Assembly: GCF_900104845.1 (NCBI RefSeq)
Contig: NZ_FNSR01000003.1
Coordinates: 310,001-374,000, forward strand
Origin: Paraburkholderia caballeronis
Lineage (GTDB): Bacteria > Pseudomonadota > Gammaproteobacteria > Burkholderiales > Burkholderiaceae
Direction of reading: 5' to 3'
DNA length: 64,000 nucleotides
Shown: positions 44,520 to 53,265 of the stretch, piece by piece
Layout: each line of letters opens with the position of its first letter
How positions within the stretch are numbered: position 1 is the first letter of the stretch
Made by a program: the position numbers and the translations under genes
Notes under the pieces: model-generated
The model's database searches: none
Told to the model about the DNA's origin: nothing
Seen by the model: only the letters and a program-made list of their open reading frames with translations

Positions 44520-45830
44520 GTGAAAAAAACCTCGATGTTTTCGTGGTACCGGACCGGTACCGCACAGGAGAGAAGGACTTTCTGGGCGTGTTTTGCCGGC
44601 TGGACGCTGGACACGTTCGACGCCCAGGTGTTCAGCTTCCTCGTGCCGGCGCTGATGGCGGTGTGGCACATCGACAAGGGGCAGGCGGGGATGCTGGGGA
44701 CGGCGGCGCTGCTGGCGTCGGCGATCGGCGGCTGGATTGCCGGCGTGTTGAGCGACCGGCTCGGCCGGGTGCGGGTGCTGATCTTCACGGTCGCGTGGTT
44801 CACGCTGTTCAGTATCGTCGCGGGTTTCACGCATCAGTTCGGGCAACTGCTGGTCGTGCGCATCTTCCAGGGGCTCGGTTTCGGCGGCGAGTGGGCGGTC
44901 GGCGCGACCCTGATGGCCGAAGTGATCCGGCCGGAGCATCGTGGGCGCGCGGTCGGCCTCGTGCAGAGCGGGTTCTCGATCGGCTGGGGACTGGCGTCGG
45001 TGGTCACGACGGCGATCCTCGCGTGGTTTCCGCAGGCGCTGAGCTGGCGGGTCGCGCTGTGGTTCACGGTGCTGCCGGCCGTTATCGCGCTGCTGGTGAG
45101 CCGCAAGCTGGAGGAACCCGAGATATTCCGGCGCCGCGTCAAGACGGCGTCGTCGGCGGAGAAAGCGACCTTCATGTCGATCTTCCGCAAGGACGTGCTG
45201 CGCCGCACGGTGCTCGCGAGCCTGCTGGTGGTCGGCTTCCAGTCGAGCAGCTACGCCATCATCAACTGGCTGCCGACGCTGCTGGTGCAGGTCCGGCATC
45301 TGGCGCCGCAGCAGATCGTCGTGACGATGCTCATCATGACCGGCGGCGCGTTCGTCGGTTTTCTCGGCCACGCATGGCTGTGCGACCGCATCGGGCGTCG
45401 CCCGACGCTGCTGCTATCCAGCGTCGCCGCATGGATCCTGACCGTCTGCTACACGCTCGTGCCGCTGAACCCGACGCTGCTCGCGCTGATGGGATTCCCG
45501 GTCGGCTTCTTCGTCAACGGCATGTTCGCGGCGGTCGGCCCCTATCTGACCGAACTCTTTCCGACCGAGATCCGCACGACCTGCATGGCGTTCTCGTACA
45601 ACATGGGCAAGTCGGTGGGCGCGCTGGCGGTGACGGCGGTCGGCGTGGTGTCGGCGTATTTCACGCTGAGCCAGTCGATCGGATTCTTCTGCCTCGTGGG
45701 TTATGCGCTCTCCGTTTTCGCGCTGATGCTGCTGCCCGAAACGCGCGGCGCGCGGCTGGATGCGGTGGAGGGCAATGGCGCGTCGGGCGCGGCGGCCGAC
45801 CCGGCCGCGCTCGCGGAGAGTTCGCGATGA
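44520..45830 (+). CDS. MFS transporter, MHS/AAHS (organic acid) type
   Basis: A 436-residue proton symporter with 12 membrane segments. WTLDTFDAQVFSFLVPAL at residue 28 and VLSDRLGRVRVLIF (about 75) carry the family's TM1 Asp and motif A; RIFQGLGFGGEWAVGATLMAE near 115 is characteristic of the sugar/aromatic acid/shikimate group. It starts with GTG at 44520, preceded by AAGGAGA at 6 bases, after a 108-base gap that could hold an internal promoter. It likely takes up the substrate of the cluster or its acid product. Confidence 0.92.
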   Translation: MKKTSMFSWYRTGTAQERRTFWACFAGWTLDTFDAQVFSFLVPALMAVWHIDKGQAGMLGTAALLASAIGGWIAGVLSDRLGRVRVLIFTVAWFTLFSIVAGFTHQFGQLLVVRIFQGLGFGGEWAVGATLMAEVIRPEHRGRAVGLVQSGFSIGWGLASVVTTAILAWFPQALSWRVALWFTVLPAVIALLVSRKLEEPEIFRRRVKTASSAEKATFMSIFRKDVLRRTVLASLLVVGFQSSSYAIINWLPTLLVQVRHLAPQQIVVTMLIMTGGAFVGFLGHAWLCDRIGRRPTLLLSSVAAWILTVCYTLVPLNPTLLALMGFPVGFFVNGMFAAVGPYLTELFPTEIRTTCMAFSYNMGKSVGALAVTAVGVVSAYFTLSQSIGFFCLVGYALSVFALMLLPETRGARLDAVEGNGASGAAADPAALAESSR

Positions 45831-46504
45831 GCGCTCACGGCCCCGATGCGCCGATGGCCGGTTTGGCCGACGCTTCACCCGGCCTGCTGATGGTGATGAT
45901 GGAGCCGCCGGCGGCGCTGGAGGACGAGTTCAACGACTGGTACGACACCGAGCATTTCCCGCAGCGCGCGGCGCTGCCCGGCTTCGTCTCGGCGAGCCGC
46001 TGGGTGTGCGTGGACGGCTGGCCGAAATGGCTCGCGCTGTACGAGCTGACGTCGCCGGCCGCGCTGCGCAGTCCGGCGTATCTGGCCGTGTCGGGACGCA
46101 ACGGGACGCCGTGGAGCAAACGCGTGTTGCCGAAGACCACGGGCCGCAGGCGCATCGTCGCGAGCGCGATCGGGCCTCACGATGCGCCTCGGGCGGGCTC
46201 CGACGCGCTGTCGTTCCTGACGCTCGTCGGCTGGTCGGCGGACGACGATGCCGCCGCCCGTCGCGTGGCATCGGTGCTGCGGGACTCGCTGGCGGAATCG
46301 GCGGCCGCCGAATCCTTTCGCGCCTTCGTTGCGCCGTCGCGCGGCGCGCTGCATGCGTGGGCGTTGATCGGCGCGGCATCGCCCGCGAAAGACGAGCGGG
46401 CGCGTGCCACTGCCACGCGCGTGCTGGAAGCGGAGCGGGTGCATTTGATGAACCGTTATGTCCCGTACGTGCGGGCCGGGAGCGAATACAGCGATGGCGC
46501 ATGA
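45827..46504 (+). CDS. EthD-like dimeric alpha/beta-barrel protein
   Basis: A 225-residue protein with two ferredoxin-like (dimeric alpha/beta barrel) halves: the first is clear from GLLMVMMEPPAALEDEF, then DWYDTEHFPQRAALPGF near residues 36-52, the EthD-type DWYxxEHxP pattern. The second half (110-220) is more divergent. EthD-like proteins occur in ether, polyether and aromatic degradation clusters with unproven roles. Its ATG overlaps the MFS stop (ATGA). I cannot assign a reaction. Confidence 0.8.
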   Translation: MSAHGPDAPMAGLADASPGLLMVMMEPPAALEDEFNDWYDTEHFPQRAALPGFVSASRWVCVDGWPKWLALYELTSPAALRSPAYLAVSGRNGTPWSKRVLPKTTGRRRIVASAIGPHDAPRAGSDALSFLTLVGWSADDDAAARRVASVLRDSLAESAAAESFRAFVAPSRGALHAWALIGAASPAKDERARATATRVLEAERVHLMNRYVPYVRAGSEYSDGA

Positions 46505-47357
46505 GATGCAAAGACAGCGGACGGACTGGCGGCGCGGTGCGCCGTTCGACGTGCGGTGCGGCGACGGCGCGACGATCCGCTGCCGGATCGACGGCGTGCC
46601 GGGCGCGCCCTGGGTGCTGTTCAGCAATTCGCACGCGACGAATCTGTCGATGTGGGACGAACAGGTGCGCGCGCTGGAGGACCGCTTTTCGATCCTGCGC
46701 TACGACCAGCGCGGGCACGGCGGCAGCGCGGTCACGCCGGACGTGACGTTCGACCGTCTCGCGGAAGACGTGGTGGATATCTGCGATGCCGTTTCGATCG
46801 ATCGGGCGACGCTCGTCGGCGTGTCGATGGGGGCGGTGACGGTGCTGCGGGTCGCGGCCCGCTTTCCGCAGCGCGTAGTCCGTGTCGTTGCGTGCGACGG
46901 TCAATGGAAGGCGCCGGCCGGCGCGCGCGAAGCGTGGGAGACCCGCATCGCCGCCGCGCGCACGGCCGGCATGACGCCGCTCGCGGCCGCGACGGTCGCG
47001 CGCTGGTTTCCCGCGCAGTCATTGCGCGATGCTGCGAGCCGGATCGCCGCCGTGGAGGCGATGATCCGGGCCACGTCCGTGGACGGCTACGCGTATTGCG
47101 CGATGGCGATGCAGGCTTACGACTTCAGCGGCGACTGTCCGCGCTTCGCGTTGCCGGTGCATTTCGTCGTCGGGGCCTGCGACGGCGCGCTGCCCGCGAC
47201 GATGCTCGACATGCACGCCGCGACGCCGGGTTCGACCTACGACGTCATTCCGGAGGCCGGCCACCTGCCGCCGGTCGACCGGCCGGAAACCATCAATGCG
47301 CTGCTCGCCCGCTATCTCGGATCGGGCGAAGCGGCAGACGGAGACACAGAACGATGA
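46494..47357 (+). CDS. Alpha/beta hydrolase, 3-oxoadipate enol-lactonase-like (intact)
   Basis: A 287-residue alpha/beta-hydrolase with a full catalytic set: nucleophile in LVGVSMGAVTVLR, acid in VVGACDGALP, His in EAGHLPPVDRP. SNSHATNLSMWDEQ and LRYDQRGHGGS are the family oxyanion and strand signatures. Start at 46494 overlaps the EthD-like gene by 11 bases; ATG 46506 is an alternative. The C-terminal partner gene encodes a carboxymuconolactone decarboxylase-like protein, the same pairing as PcaD and PcaC in the protocatechuate branch, but similarity is only at family level and no other pca gene is present. Confidence 0.9.
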   Translation: MAHEMQRQRTDWRRGAPFDVRCGDGATIRCRIDGVPGAPWVLFSNSHATNLSMWDEQVRALEDRFSILRYDQRGHGGSAVTPDVTFDRLAEDVVDICDAVSIDRATLVGVSMGAVTVLRVAARFPQRVVRVVACDGQWKAPAGAREAWETRIAAARTAGMTPLAAATVARWFPAQSLRDAASRIAAVEAMIRATSVDGYAYCAMAMQAYDFSGDCPRFALPVHFVVGACDGALPATMLDMHAATPGSTYDVIPEAGHLPPVDRPETINALLARYLGSGEAADGDTER

Positions 47358-47887
47358 GCAGAATCGATCCGGTGACGCCGGAACGGATGTCCGACGAGCA
47401 ACGCAGGCTCTACGACTCGATCAGCAGCGGCCCGCGAGGCGGCGTGCGCGGCCCGCTCGCGATCTGGCTGCATCGGCCGGGCCTGGCGGCTCCAGCCCAG
47501 GAACTCGGCGCGTATTGCCGGTACGGTTCGTCGCTGGACGCGCGGCTGTCCGAACTGGCGATCATCACGCTCGGCAGCCTGTGGGACGCCGGCTACGAAT
47601 GGTCCGCGCACAAGCCGCTCGCGCTCGCGGCCGGCGTCGCGCCGGAAGTCGTCGATGCGATCGGGCGCAAGGAAACGCCGCGCTTCGAGCGCGAGGACGA
47701 GCAACTGGTCTATGACTTCGTGACCGCGCTGTCGGTCGGGCGCGACGTAACCGAACCGCTGTTCCGCCGCGTGCTGGAAGGACTGGGCCGCGACGGCCTG
47801 ATCGACCTGACCGGCATCGTCGGTTATTACACGTTCATATCGATGACGATCAAGGTCTTCGACATTCAACCGGGGCCACGCCCTTAA
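47354..47887 (+). CDS. Carboxymuconolactone decarboxylase-family protein
   Basis: A 177-residue all-helical protein of the CMD/AhpD-like superfamily. The active region LSELAIITLGSLWDAGYEWSAHKPLA (near residues 65-90) has Glu, Tyr-Glu-Trp and His of the CMD subgroup but no CxxC pair, so it is not an AhpD-like peroxidase. ATGA overlap with the upstream hydrolase means the two are coupled. Probable role in lactone or ring-cleavage product processing; reaction unproven. Confidence 0.88.
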   Translation: MSRIDPVTPERMSDEQRRLYDSISSGPRGGVRGPLAIWLHRPGLAAPAQELGAYCRYGSSLDARLSELAIITLGSLWDAGYEWSAHKPLALAAGVAPEVVDAIGRKETPRFEREDEQLVYDFVTALSVGRDVTEPLFRRVLEGLGRDGLIDLTGIVGYYTFISMTIKVFDIQPGPRP

Positions 47888-47892
47888 CTTTC

Positions 47893-47913
47893 GCGTCTGT
47901 TCAGTACAGACGC
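47893..47913 (+). terminator. Hairpin between the catabolic genes and the porin
   Basis: A perfect 8-bp stem GCGTCTGT/ACAGACGC with a 5-base loop begins 5 bases after the CMD-like stop. It has no T tract. It may attenuate read-through to the porin or protect the upstream mRNA 3' end. A second small stem (GCCCGT/ACGGGC at 47984-47998) lies before the porin ribosome site. Confidence 0.5.
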
Positions 47914-48025
47914 TTCAGCAGGTATCCCCTTTCGTTGTTTGCGCTCGTCGCCCGATGCGACGGCGGGATCCTGCTCGTCCGTAGCCCGTATGACGGGCAG
48001 TAAAAAAATAAAGGAGATGGAAAAG

Positions 48026-49225
48026 ATGAACAAAAAGACGATCTGCACGCTGCTGGTTTTTCCCGTGTCGCTTTGCGCGCATGCGCAGAGTTCGGTGACG
48101 CTCTATGGTCTGCTGGACAACGGCCTTGCATACGTGTCCAACGCGCATGGCGCGCGCCAGTATTCGGTCAGCACGAGCAACCTGCAGGGAGACCGTTGGG
48201 GTTTGCGCGGTTACGAGGACCTGGGCGACGGCTTCGGCGCGGTCTTTCAACTGGAAAACGGCTTCAACGTCGATACCGGCGCATTGGGACAAGGGGGCGC
48301 CGAGTTCGGGCGCAGGGCGTTCGTCGGCGTGACGAGCCCGTACGGCACGGTGACGATCGGCCGGCTGAATGACCCGGTTGGCGATTTCGTCGGCGGCTTC
48401 GAGTCGGCGAATACGGAGTCTCACGTGAAGGCCGGCGAGTGGGGCAGCATTCCGGGCGCGCACCCTGGCGACCTCGACAATCTCGACAACACGTTCCACA
48501 TCAACAACTCGGTCAAGTACACCAGCAATTCCCTCAACGGCCTCGTCGTCGGCGGCATGTACACGTTCGGCGGCATCGCGGGCAATTTCAGGCAGAACCA
48601 GTTGTACGGCATCGGCGCGCGATACGATCGCGGGCCGCTGAGCGCGGGCGTCGCGTTCGAGCGCGCGCAGAATCCGAACTATGCGGTGTGGGGCGTGAAT
48701 CCGAACGCCAGTTCGCCGGCGTCGGCCAACGCGTCGAACATGACGAGCCCGGTCTACAGCGGTTATGCGTCGGCCGGAACGTGGCAGGTGCTGGCGGCGG
48801 GCGGCGCGTATCAGATCGGCGACGTGACGCTGGGCGCGGTCTACAGCAACGTCAAGTTTCTCGATCTCGGCGCGACGGCCGGCGCGGGGCTCAACCCGCG
48901 AGGGCTGAGCGGCCATGCGACGTTCAACGTCGCGGAACTGAGCGCGGCGTGGCTCGTGAGGCCGGAATGGCAGGTCGGCGTCGCGTGGACCTATACGCAT
49001 GGCGCGTCGAGCGATTCGACTTCGGCCGCGTCGTACAACCAGGTGAACGTCGGCAGCAACTATTTCCTGTCGAAGACGACGGACCTGTATCTCGTGGGGC
49101 TGTTCCAGCGCGCGTCGGGCATCGATTCGACCGGGGCGGACGCGGTGGCGGCGATCAATGCGCTGACGCCGTCCAGTTCGCGCGTGCAGACGGCGGCCAT
49201 CGTCGGGATTCGCCACAAGTTCTGA
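48026..49225 (+). CDS. Outer-membrane porin, Gram-negative beta-barrel type (OmpC/Bordetella class)
   Basis: A 399-residue trimeric general porin common in Burkholderiales. Signal peptide MNKKTICTLLVFPVSLCAHA, then mature QSSVTLYGLLDNGLAYVSN, the porin N-terminal strand. Alternating aromatic/hydrophobic strands continue to the terminal Phe (GIRHKF) needed for barrel assembly. FGRRAFVGVTSPYGTVTIGRLNDP is the conserved third-loop region. AAGGAGATGG lies 8 bases upstream of the ATG. As last gene of the cluster it may admit its substrate; the 138-base gap with hairpins before it suggests its own promoter too. Confidence 0.93.
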   Translation: MNKKTICTLLVFPVSLCAHAQSSVTLYGLLDNGLAYVSNAHGARQYSVSTSNLQGDRWGLRGYEDLGDGFGAVFQLENGFNVDTGALGQGGAEFGRRAFVGVTSPYGTVTIGRLNDPVGDFVGGFESANTESHVKAGEWGSIPGAHPGDLDNLDNTFHINNSVKYTSNSLNGLVVGGMYTFGGIAGNFRQNQLYGIGARYDRGPLSAGVAFERAQNPNYAVWGVNPNASSPASANASNMTSPVYSGYASAGTWQVLAAGGAYQIGDVTLGAVYSNVKFLDLGATAGAGLNPRGLSGHATFNVAELSAAWLVRPEWQVGVAWTYTHGASSDSTSAASYNQVNVGSNYFLSKTTDLYLVGLFQRASGIDSTGADAVAAINALTPSSSRVQTAAIVGIRHKF

Positions 49226-49294
49226 GTGCAGGACGCGGCGCGGAGCGGAAACGCGAGGCCCGCTTCCCGGCGGCGGGCTCGCGGCGCGCAACGC

Positions 49295-49486
49295 CTATGC
49301 GGGCTGCGCGACTCCCGTTGCCGGCAGCTTGCGCGGCGCGCGATCCTCACCCGTCGCGACGAACGTCAGCGTCGCTTCCGTGACCTTCACGATCACCTCG
49401 TTGAGCCCCATCCGCTGCGCGAATACCTCGACGTTCACGGTGACGGACGTGGTGCCTTCGCGGACGATCCGGGCGTAGAAGTGTTC
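49295..49486 (-). pseudogene. C-terminal remnant of an acyl-CoA thioesterase (YciA-type hotdog)
   Basis: The reading EHFYARIVREGTTSVTVN, followed by VEVFAQRMGLNEVIVKVTEA and TLTFVATGEDRAPRKLP, matches the last two strands of YciA/ACOT hotdog thioesterases. The N-terminal part, about 75 residues with the catalytic Asp and HotDog helix, is missing: upstream DNA (49487-49600) is unrelated and repetitive. I treat it as a truncated pseudogene, not a functional 78-residue gene. Confidence 0.65.
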
Positions 49487-49580
49487 GCAACTAACGGTCA
49501 ACCCCGCACGACACACCCGACAACGCTCCATCGCGCAAAAACAACCATGCCCGGCAGAACGCGGGGCATACCACGTCTAC

Positions 49581-49620
49581 GATGAGAAGCGGGGAGAAGC
49601 GATGAGAAGCGGGGCGAAGC
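49581..49620 (+). repeat. Two tandem copies of a 20-mer
   Basis: GATGAGAAGCGGGGAGAAGC at 49581-49600 is repeated at 49601-49620 with one change (A to C). It sits between the thioesterase remnant and acuI and looks like a slippage duplication near a deletion scar. Confidence 0.85.
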
Positions 49621-49644
49621 GCAGCAACCGCCCCGCGCCCATCA

Positions 49645-50628
49645 TCAACGATTCACATCGACGACAAGCCGCCCACGCACCTGCCCTTGCAGCAGTTCAC
49701 TCGCCGCGTCGATCGCCTCGCCGAGTCCGATTTCGCGCGTCATCGCATCGAGCCGCTGATGATCGAGTTCCTGCGCGAGCCGCTGCCACGCGACGTTGCG
49801 CTCCGCGATCGGCCGCGTCACGCTGTTGACGCCGAGCAGGCTCACGCCGCGCAGGATGAACGGCGCAACGGTTGCCGGCAAATCCATCCCTTGCGCGAGG
49901 CCGCACGCGGCAACTGCGCCGTCCGCGCGAATGCCTGCACACACATTCGCGAGCGTATGGCTGCCGACCGAGTCGATCGCGGCGGCCCAGCGTTCCTTCT
50001 GCAATGGCTTGCCGGGCTCGGACAGCGTATGCCGATCTACGATTTCAGCAGCGCCGAGGCCGGTCAGGTAGGCGGACTCCTGCGGCCGCCCGGTCGATGC
50101 GACCACGCGATAACCGCGCTTCGCGAGCAGCGCGATCGCGAAGCTGCCGACGCCGCCGTTCGCGCCGGTCACCAGCACGTCGCCGCTCGCGGGCTTCAGC
50201 CCGTGGCGTTCGAGCGCGAGGATGCACAGCATCGCGGTATAACCGGCGGTCCCGACTGCCATCGTCTGTTTCGGCGTGAGGCCGTCCGGCAGCGGGATCA
50301 GCCAGTCGCCGCTGACGCGCGCCTTCTGCGCGAGGCCGCCCCAATGCGCTTCGCCGACGCCCCAGCCGTTCAGCACCACGCGGTCGCCGGCCGCGTAACC
50401 CGGATGCGAACTCGCGGCGACGGTGCCCGCGAAGTCGATGCCCGGCACCATCGGAAAACGGCGAACCACCGGACCCTTGCCGGTGATCGCGAGGCCGTCC
50501 TTGTAGTTGAGCGTGCTGTATTCGACGTTCACGAGCACGTCGCCTTCCGGCAATTGCGACTCGTCGAGCGACGCGAGCCGCGCGCGAGACACTTCGTTAT
50601 CCTTCTCGATCAGAATGGCATTGAACAT
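49645..50628 (-). CDS. acuI: Acrylyl-CoA reductase-like quinone oxidoreductase (YhdH/AcuI family)
   Basis: A 327-residue NADPH-dependent medium-chain reductase without zinc ligands. AcuI reduces acryloyl-CoA to propionyl-CoA, detoxifying acrylate. [15 protein letters not shown] (near residue 40), [27 protein letters not shown] and the NADPH site [28 protein letters not shown] (about 148-175) are all AcuI/YhdH signatures. GGAG lies 7 bases before the ATG. A TetR gene of the AcuR kind stands 54 bases upstream on the same strand, forming a regulator-reductase pair as in other acrylate-detoxifying bacteria. Confidence 0.92.
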   Translation of the reverse strand: MFNAILIEKDNEVSRARLASLDESQLPEGDVLVNVEYSTLNYKDGLAITGKGPVVRRFPMVPGIDFAGTVAASSHPGYAAGDRVVLNGWGVGEAHWGGLAQKARVSGDWLIPLPDGLTPKQTMAVGTAGYTAMLCILALERHGLKPASGDVLVTGANGGVGSFAIALLAKRGYRVVASTGRPQESAYLTGLGAAEIVDRHTLSEPGKPLQKERWAAAIDSVGSHTLANVCAGIRADGAVAACGLAQGMDLPATVAPFILRGVSLLGVNSVTRPIAERNVAWQRLAQELDHQRLDAMTREIGLGEAIDAASELLQGQVRGRLVVDVNR

Positions 50629-50682
50629 GGTCGACTCCGTTGCGACAGATGCGAATGAACGCGGGGCGGCCGGCCGCGCCGG

Positions 50683-51315
50683 TCAGCGCGGCAGCCCCGC
50701 AAGAAAGCCTTCGAAGAAGATATCGAGCGGCGCCGCGCTCGCGGTCAGCCGCGCGCGCAGCACCGCGCCTTCCCAGCCGATCCAGAAGAATGCGGCGAGC
50801 GTGCCGCAGTCCGCGCGCTTCGACAGTTCGCCGTGATGCTGCGCGGCGCGCAGGCAGTCGGCGACGCGATCCTGCCAGCCTTGCAGCACGCGCGCGAGCC
50901 GCTCGCGATAGTCGGCGGGCAGCGCGCCCAGTTCCTGACCGAGATTGCCGACGAGGCAGCCGCGCGTGTATGCGTGGCGCGCCATCCCGGCCTTCGCGTC
51001 GTCGACGAAATCGCGCAGACGCGTCAGCGGCGCGCGGCTGTCGTCGTGCAGCCAGCGGTCGAGTTTCGCGCAGAAGTACGCGTCGTAGGCGTCGATCACC
51101 TCGCGGCCGAACGTCTCCTTGTTCGCGAAGTAGTGATAGAACGAGCCCTTCGGCACGTTCACGCGTTTGAGCATCGTGTCGAGACCGGTGGCCGTGAAGC
51201 CCTGTTCGGTCAGCAGTTCCATGCCGGAGCGGAGCAGCGTGTCGCGGGCGTCCGTATAGTCGCGGGACGGTCCGGGCGGGCGGCCGCGGCGAGGTTTGAC
51301 GATCGGCGTTTCCAT
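50683..51315 (-). CDS. TetR-family repressor (AcuR-like)
   Basis: A 210-residue TetR-family protein. An Arg-rich N-terminal arm (KPRRGRPPGPSRDY) precedes the helix-turn-helix (residues 25-70, with LDTMLKRVNVPKGSFYHYFANKE containing the recognition helix). The ligand domain has Cys residues in TRGCLVGNLGQE and DCLRA that could sense electrophiles, as in AcuR/NemR-like proteins. It is upstream of acuI in one probable operon, with a palindrome 12 bases before its start, so autorepression relieved by acrylate or other electrophiles is likely. Confidence 0.9.
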   Translation of the reverse strand: METPIVKPRRGRPPGPSRDYTDARDTLLRSGMELLTEQGFTATGLDTMLKRVNVPKGSFYHYFANKETFGREVIDAYDAYFCAKLDRWLHDDSRAPLTRLRDFVDDAKAGMARHAYTRGCLVGNLGQELGALPADYRERLARVLQGWQDRVADCLRAAQHHGELSKRADCGTLAAFFWIGWEGAVLRARLTASAAPLDIFFEGFLAGLPR

Positions 51316-51326
51316 GCGGCGGATTT

Positions 51327-51341
51327 TAGACCGATCGTCTA
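51327..51341. promoter_or_regulatory. Candidate TetR operator before acuR-like/acuI
   Basis: TAGAC-CGATC-GTCTA, an inverted repeat with perfect 5-base arms, 12 bases upstream of the TetR ATG. It resembles the TAGACC-N-GGTCTA sites described for NemR-type TetR repressors. Probably blocks RNA polymerase at this promoter. Confidence 0.6.
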
Positions 51342-51562
51342 TGAAATTCAACGAAGATTTGTCGGCGGGGCGATGGAGGGGCTGCGCGCACCGCGACTCC
51401 CGGCGCGAGTATGCCGCCGTATGGAGACGAACGGCTCGTGTCTGGAGAAGGACAGAAACAGGACCGGCAGCACGGCGCATGCATGCTGTCGCGGCCGAAG
51501 CGATCGCGAACGCGCGCGGCGCGCCGGCGAAAAACCGGCTACACCGCACCCGACCCCACGAC

Positions 51563-53056
51563 TCAACGCACAGCCGTCGCCGCCGAACTGTCGCCGTGCT
51601 CGTTGCGGCGGCGCTTCGCTTCGTACATCGCCGCGTCTGCTTCGCGCAGCATCTCTTCGATGCGGCTGCCTTCGCGGCAGGTCGCATAACCGAGCGAGAA
51701 GCTGAGCGTGGGACCGGAGTAGAACTGGTTGTTCAGTTCGGTCAGCTTCGCGATGCTGTCGATCACGATCTCCGCGTCGCGCTCGTCGGAGCCGGGCATC
51801 AGCACCACGAACTCGTCGCCGCCGATGCGCGCGGTCTGGTGCGGCTTCTGCGTCGCCTTCGCGAGGACTTCGCCCGCGCGTCGCAGCAGCGCGTCGCCAG
51901 CCGCATGGCCGAGCTGGTCGTTCACCTGCTTCAACTGGTCGAGGTCCGCGATGATCGCGCTGACCGGAAACGGCCCCTTGCGCGCGAGGCGGTTCAACTC
52001 GTCGACGTAGAACGAGCGGTTCTTCAGCTTCGTCAGCACGTCGTGCTTGCCGAGATATTCGAGGTACGCCTCGGCCTTCTTGCGCGCGGTGATGTCGGTG
52101 AGCGCGAGCAGCACGAGGTCCCACTTCTCCTCATGGCCGGGGAACACCGAGAACTGCATATGCACGTTCAGTTCGTTGCCGTCGAGCGCGTAGTTGACGA
52201 CCTCGCGCTGCTGGAACAGCCGGCCGTCCCACAGGTCGAGCAACTGTTCGCGGAAATGCCCGCGCATGTTGTCGCGGAACACGTCGGGCAGGCGGCCGAG
52301 CAGCGTGGGTTTGTCCGGCGCGCGGAACATGTCGAGCGTGTAGTGGTTCACGTCCAGCACGTCGATCTCGCTCATGCAGCGTTCGACGAATTCCGGATGC
52401 ACGTCGGTGAACGTGCGGAAATCGACGATGCCCTGCATCCGCAGTTCTTCGAGCAGTTCCTTGATGGTCGAGAAGTTCTCGATCCACAGCGACACCGGCG
52501 CATGCTCGAACAGCCCGCGCGCATATTGCTCGCTCGCGTGCGCACGGCGGCGCGCGTCCTCCAGCGGCGTGATGTCGTCGATCGCGACCAGCACGCGGTC
52601 CCACTGCGCCTCGTGGCCCGGCAGGATCACGCCCTTCAGCAGGATGTCCATGCGCCGGCCGTCGAGCGTGTAGTTCACGCTCTTGCTGCGAAACGACGTC
52701 TGCCCGGACCACATCTGTTCCAGTTCCTCGACGTGCGCATCGAACATGTCGTCGCGCAGCACGTCGCCGAGATGCGCGGACAGTTCGTCGAAGCTCTTCG
52801 CGCCGTACAGCGCGAGCGTCTGCTGGTTCACGCGCAGCACGCGGATGCACGCGGAACACTCGGCGACGCGGCGCGGGTCGTCGAGCAGGAAGCGGCGCAG
52901 GTCGGCGACGCCTTCGGCGCGCCAGCGGTCGAACAGCGCGCGCAACTGGCTATAGTCTTCGAGCCAGAGCGCGGTGGGGGTCACGTCGAAGAAATCGAAC
53001 AGCGCCACGCCCATGTTCGCGAAGCTTGCCGGGGTGGCCGGAATGCCTTGTTGCAT
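51563..53056 (-). CDS. PAS-PAS-GGDEF diguanylate cyclase
   Basis: A 497-residue soluble c-di-GMP synthase. Two PAS-like sensor modules in tandem (about residues 15-170 and 185-325) are visibly related to each other: each has a LW(I/L)E(D/N)(Y/F)S segment and ends D(D/T)ITxxxxA. The GGDEF domain (330-485) carries RIGGDEF, with DLDQLKQVNDQLGHAAGD preceding. No RxxD I-site is present. No membrane segment is seen. Start at MQQGIPA; upstream in-frame sequence is shadow of unrelated DNA. Monocistronic as far as visible. Confidence 0.92.
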   Translation of the reverse strand: MQQGIPATPASFANMGVALFDFFDVTPTALWLEDYSQLRALFDRWRAEGVADLRRFLLDDPRRVAECSACIRVLRVNQQTLALYGAKSFDELSAHLGDVLRDDMFDAHVEELEQMWSGQTSFRSKSVNYTLDGRRMDILLKGVILPGHEAQWDRVLVAIDDITPLEDARRRAHASEQYARGLFEHAPVSLWIENFSTIKELLEELRMQGIVDFRTFTDVHPEFVERCMSEIDVLDVNHYTLDMFRAPDKPTLLGRLPDVFRDNMRGHFREQLLDLWDGRLFQQREVVNYALDGNELNVHMQFSVFPGHEEKWDLVLLALTDITARKKAEAYLEYLGKHDVLTKLKNRSFYVDELNRLARKGPFPVSAIIADLDQLKQVNDQLGHAAGDALLRRAGEVLAKATQKPHQTARIGGDEFVVLMPGSDERDAEIVIDSIAKLTELNNQFYSGPTLSFSLGYATCREGSRIEEMLREADAAMYEAKRRRNEHGDSSAATAVR

Positions 53057-53265
53057 CGTATGGTGACTGTAAGAGGGTTGCAGCGGTCCTGCGCCAACGG
53101 CGCTTACCGGGATACTAACGTACCCGTGCGCGCCGCGGTGCGGATTGCGGCGGTGTTGGGCGGTCGCGTCGCGGGGTTTCGCGGCGTTTCGTGGGCGGTG
53201 GCGGACGGCGGCGGACGGCGGCGGGCGGTCGAGGACGGCGAGCAGCGCGGCTTTCCGCGCGGGCG

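Noticed and set aside
46494..47887. A true pcaD-pcaC protocatechuate pair
   Set aside because: Only family-level similarity; no pcaG/H/B/I/J neighbours and the surrounding enzymes are alcohol/aldehyde oxidoreductases.
49295..49531. An intact 78-residue thioesterase gene
   Set aside because: Matches only the C-terminal third of the family; N-terminal catalytic part missing and start codon region unrelated.
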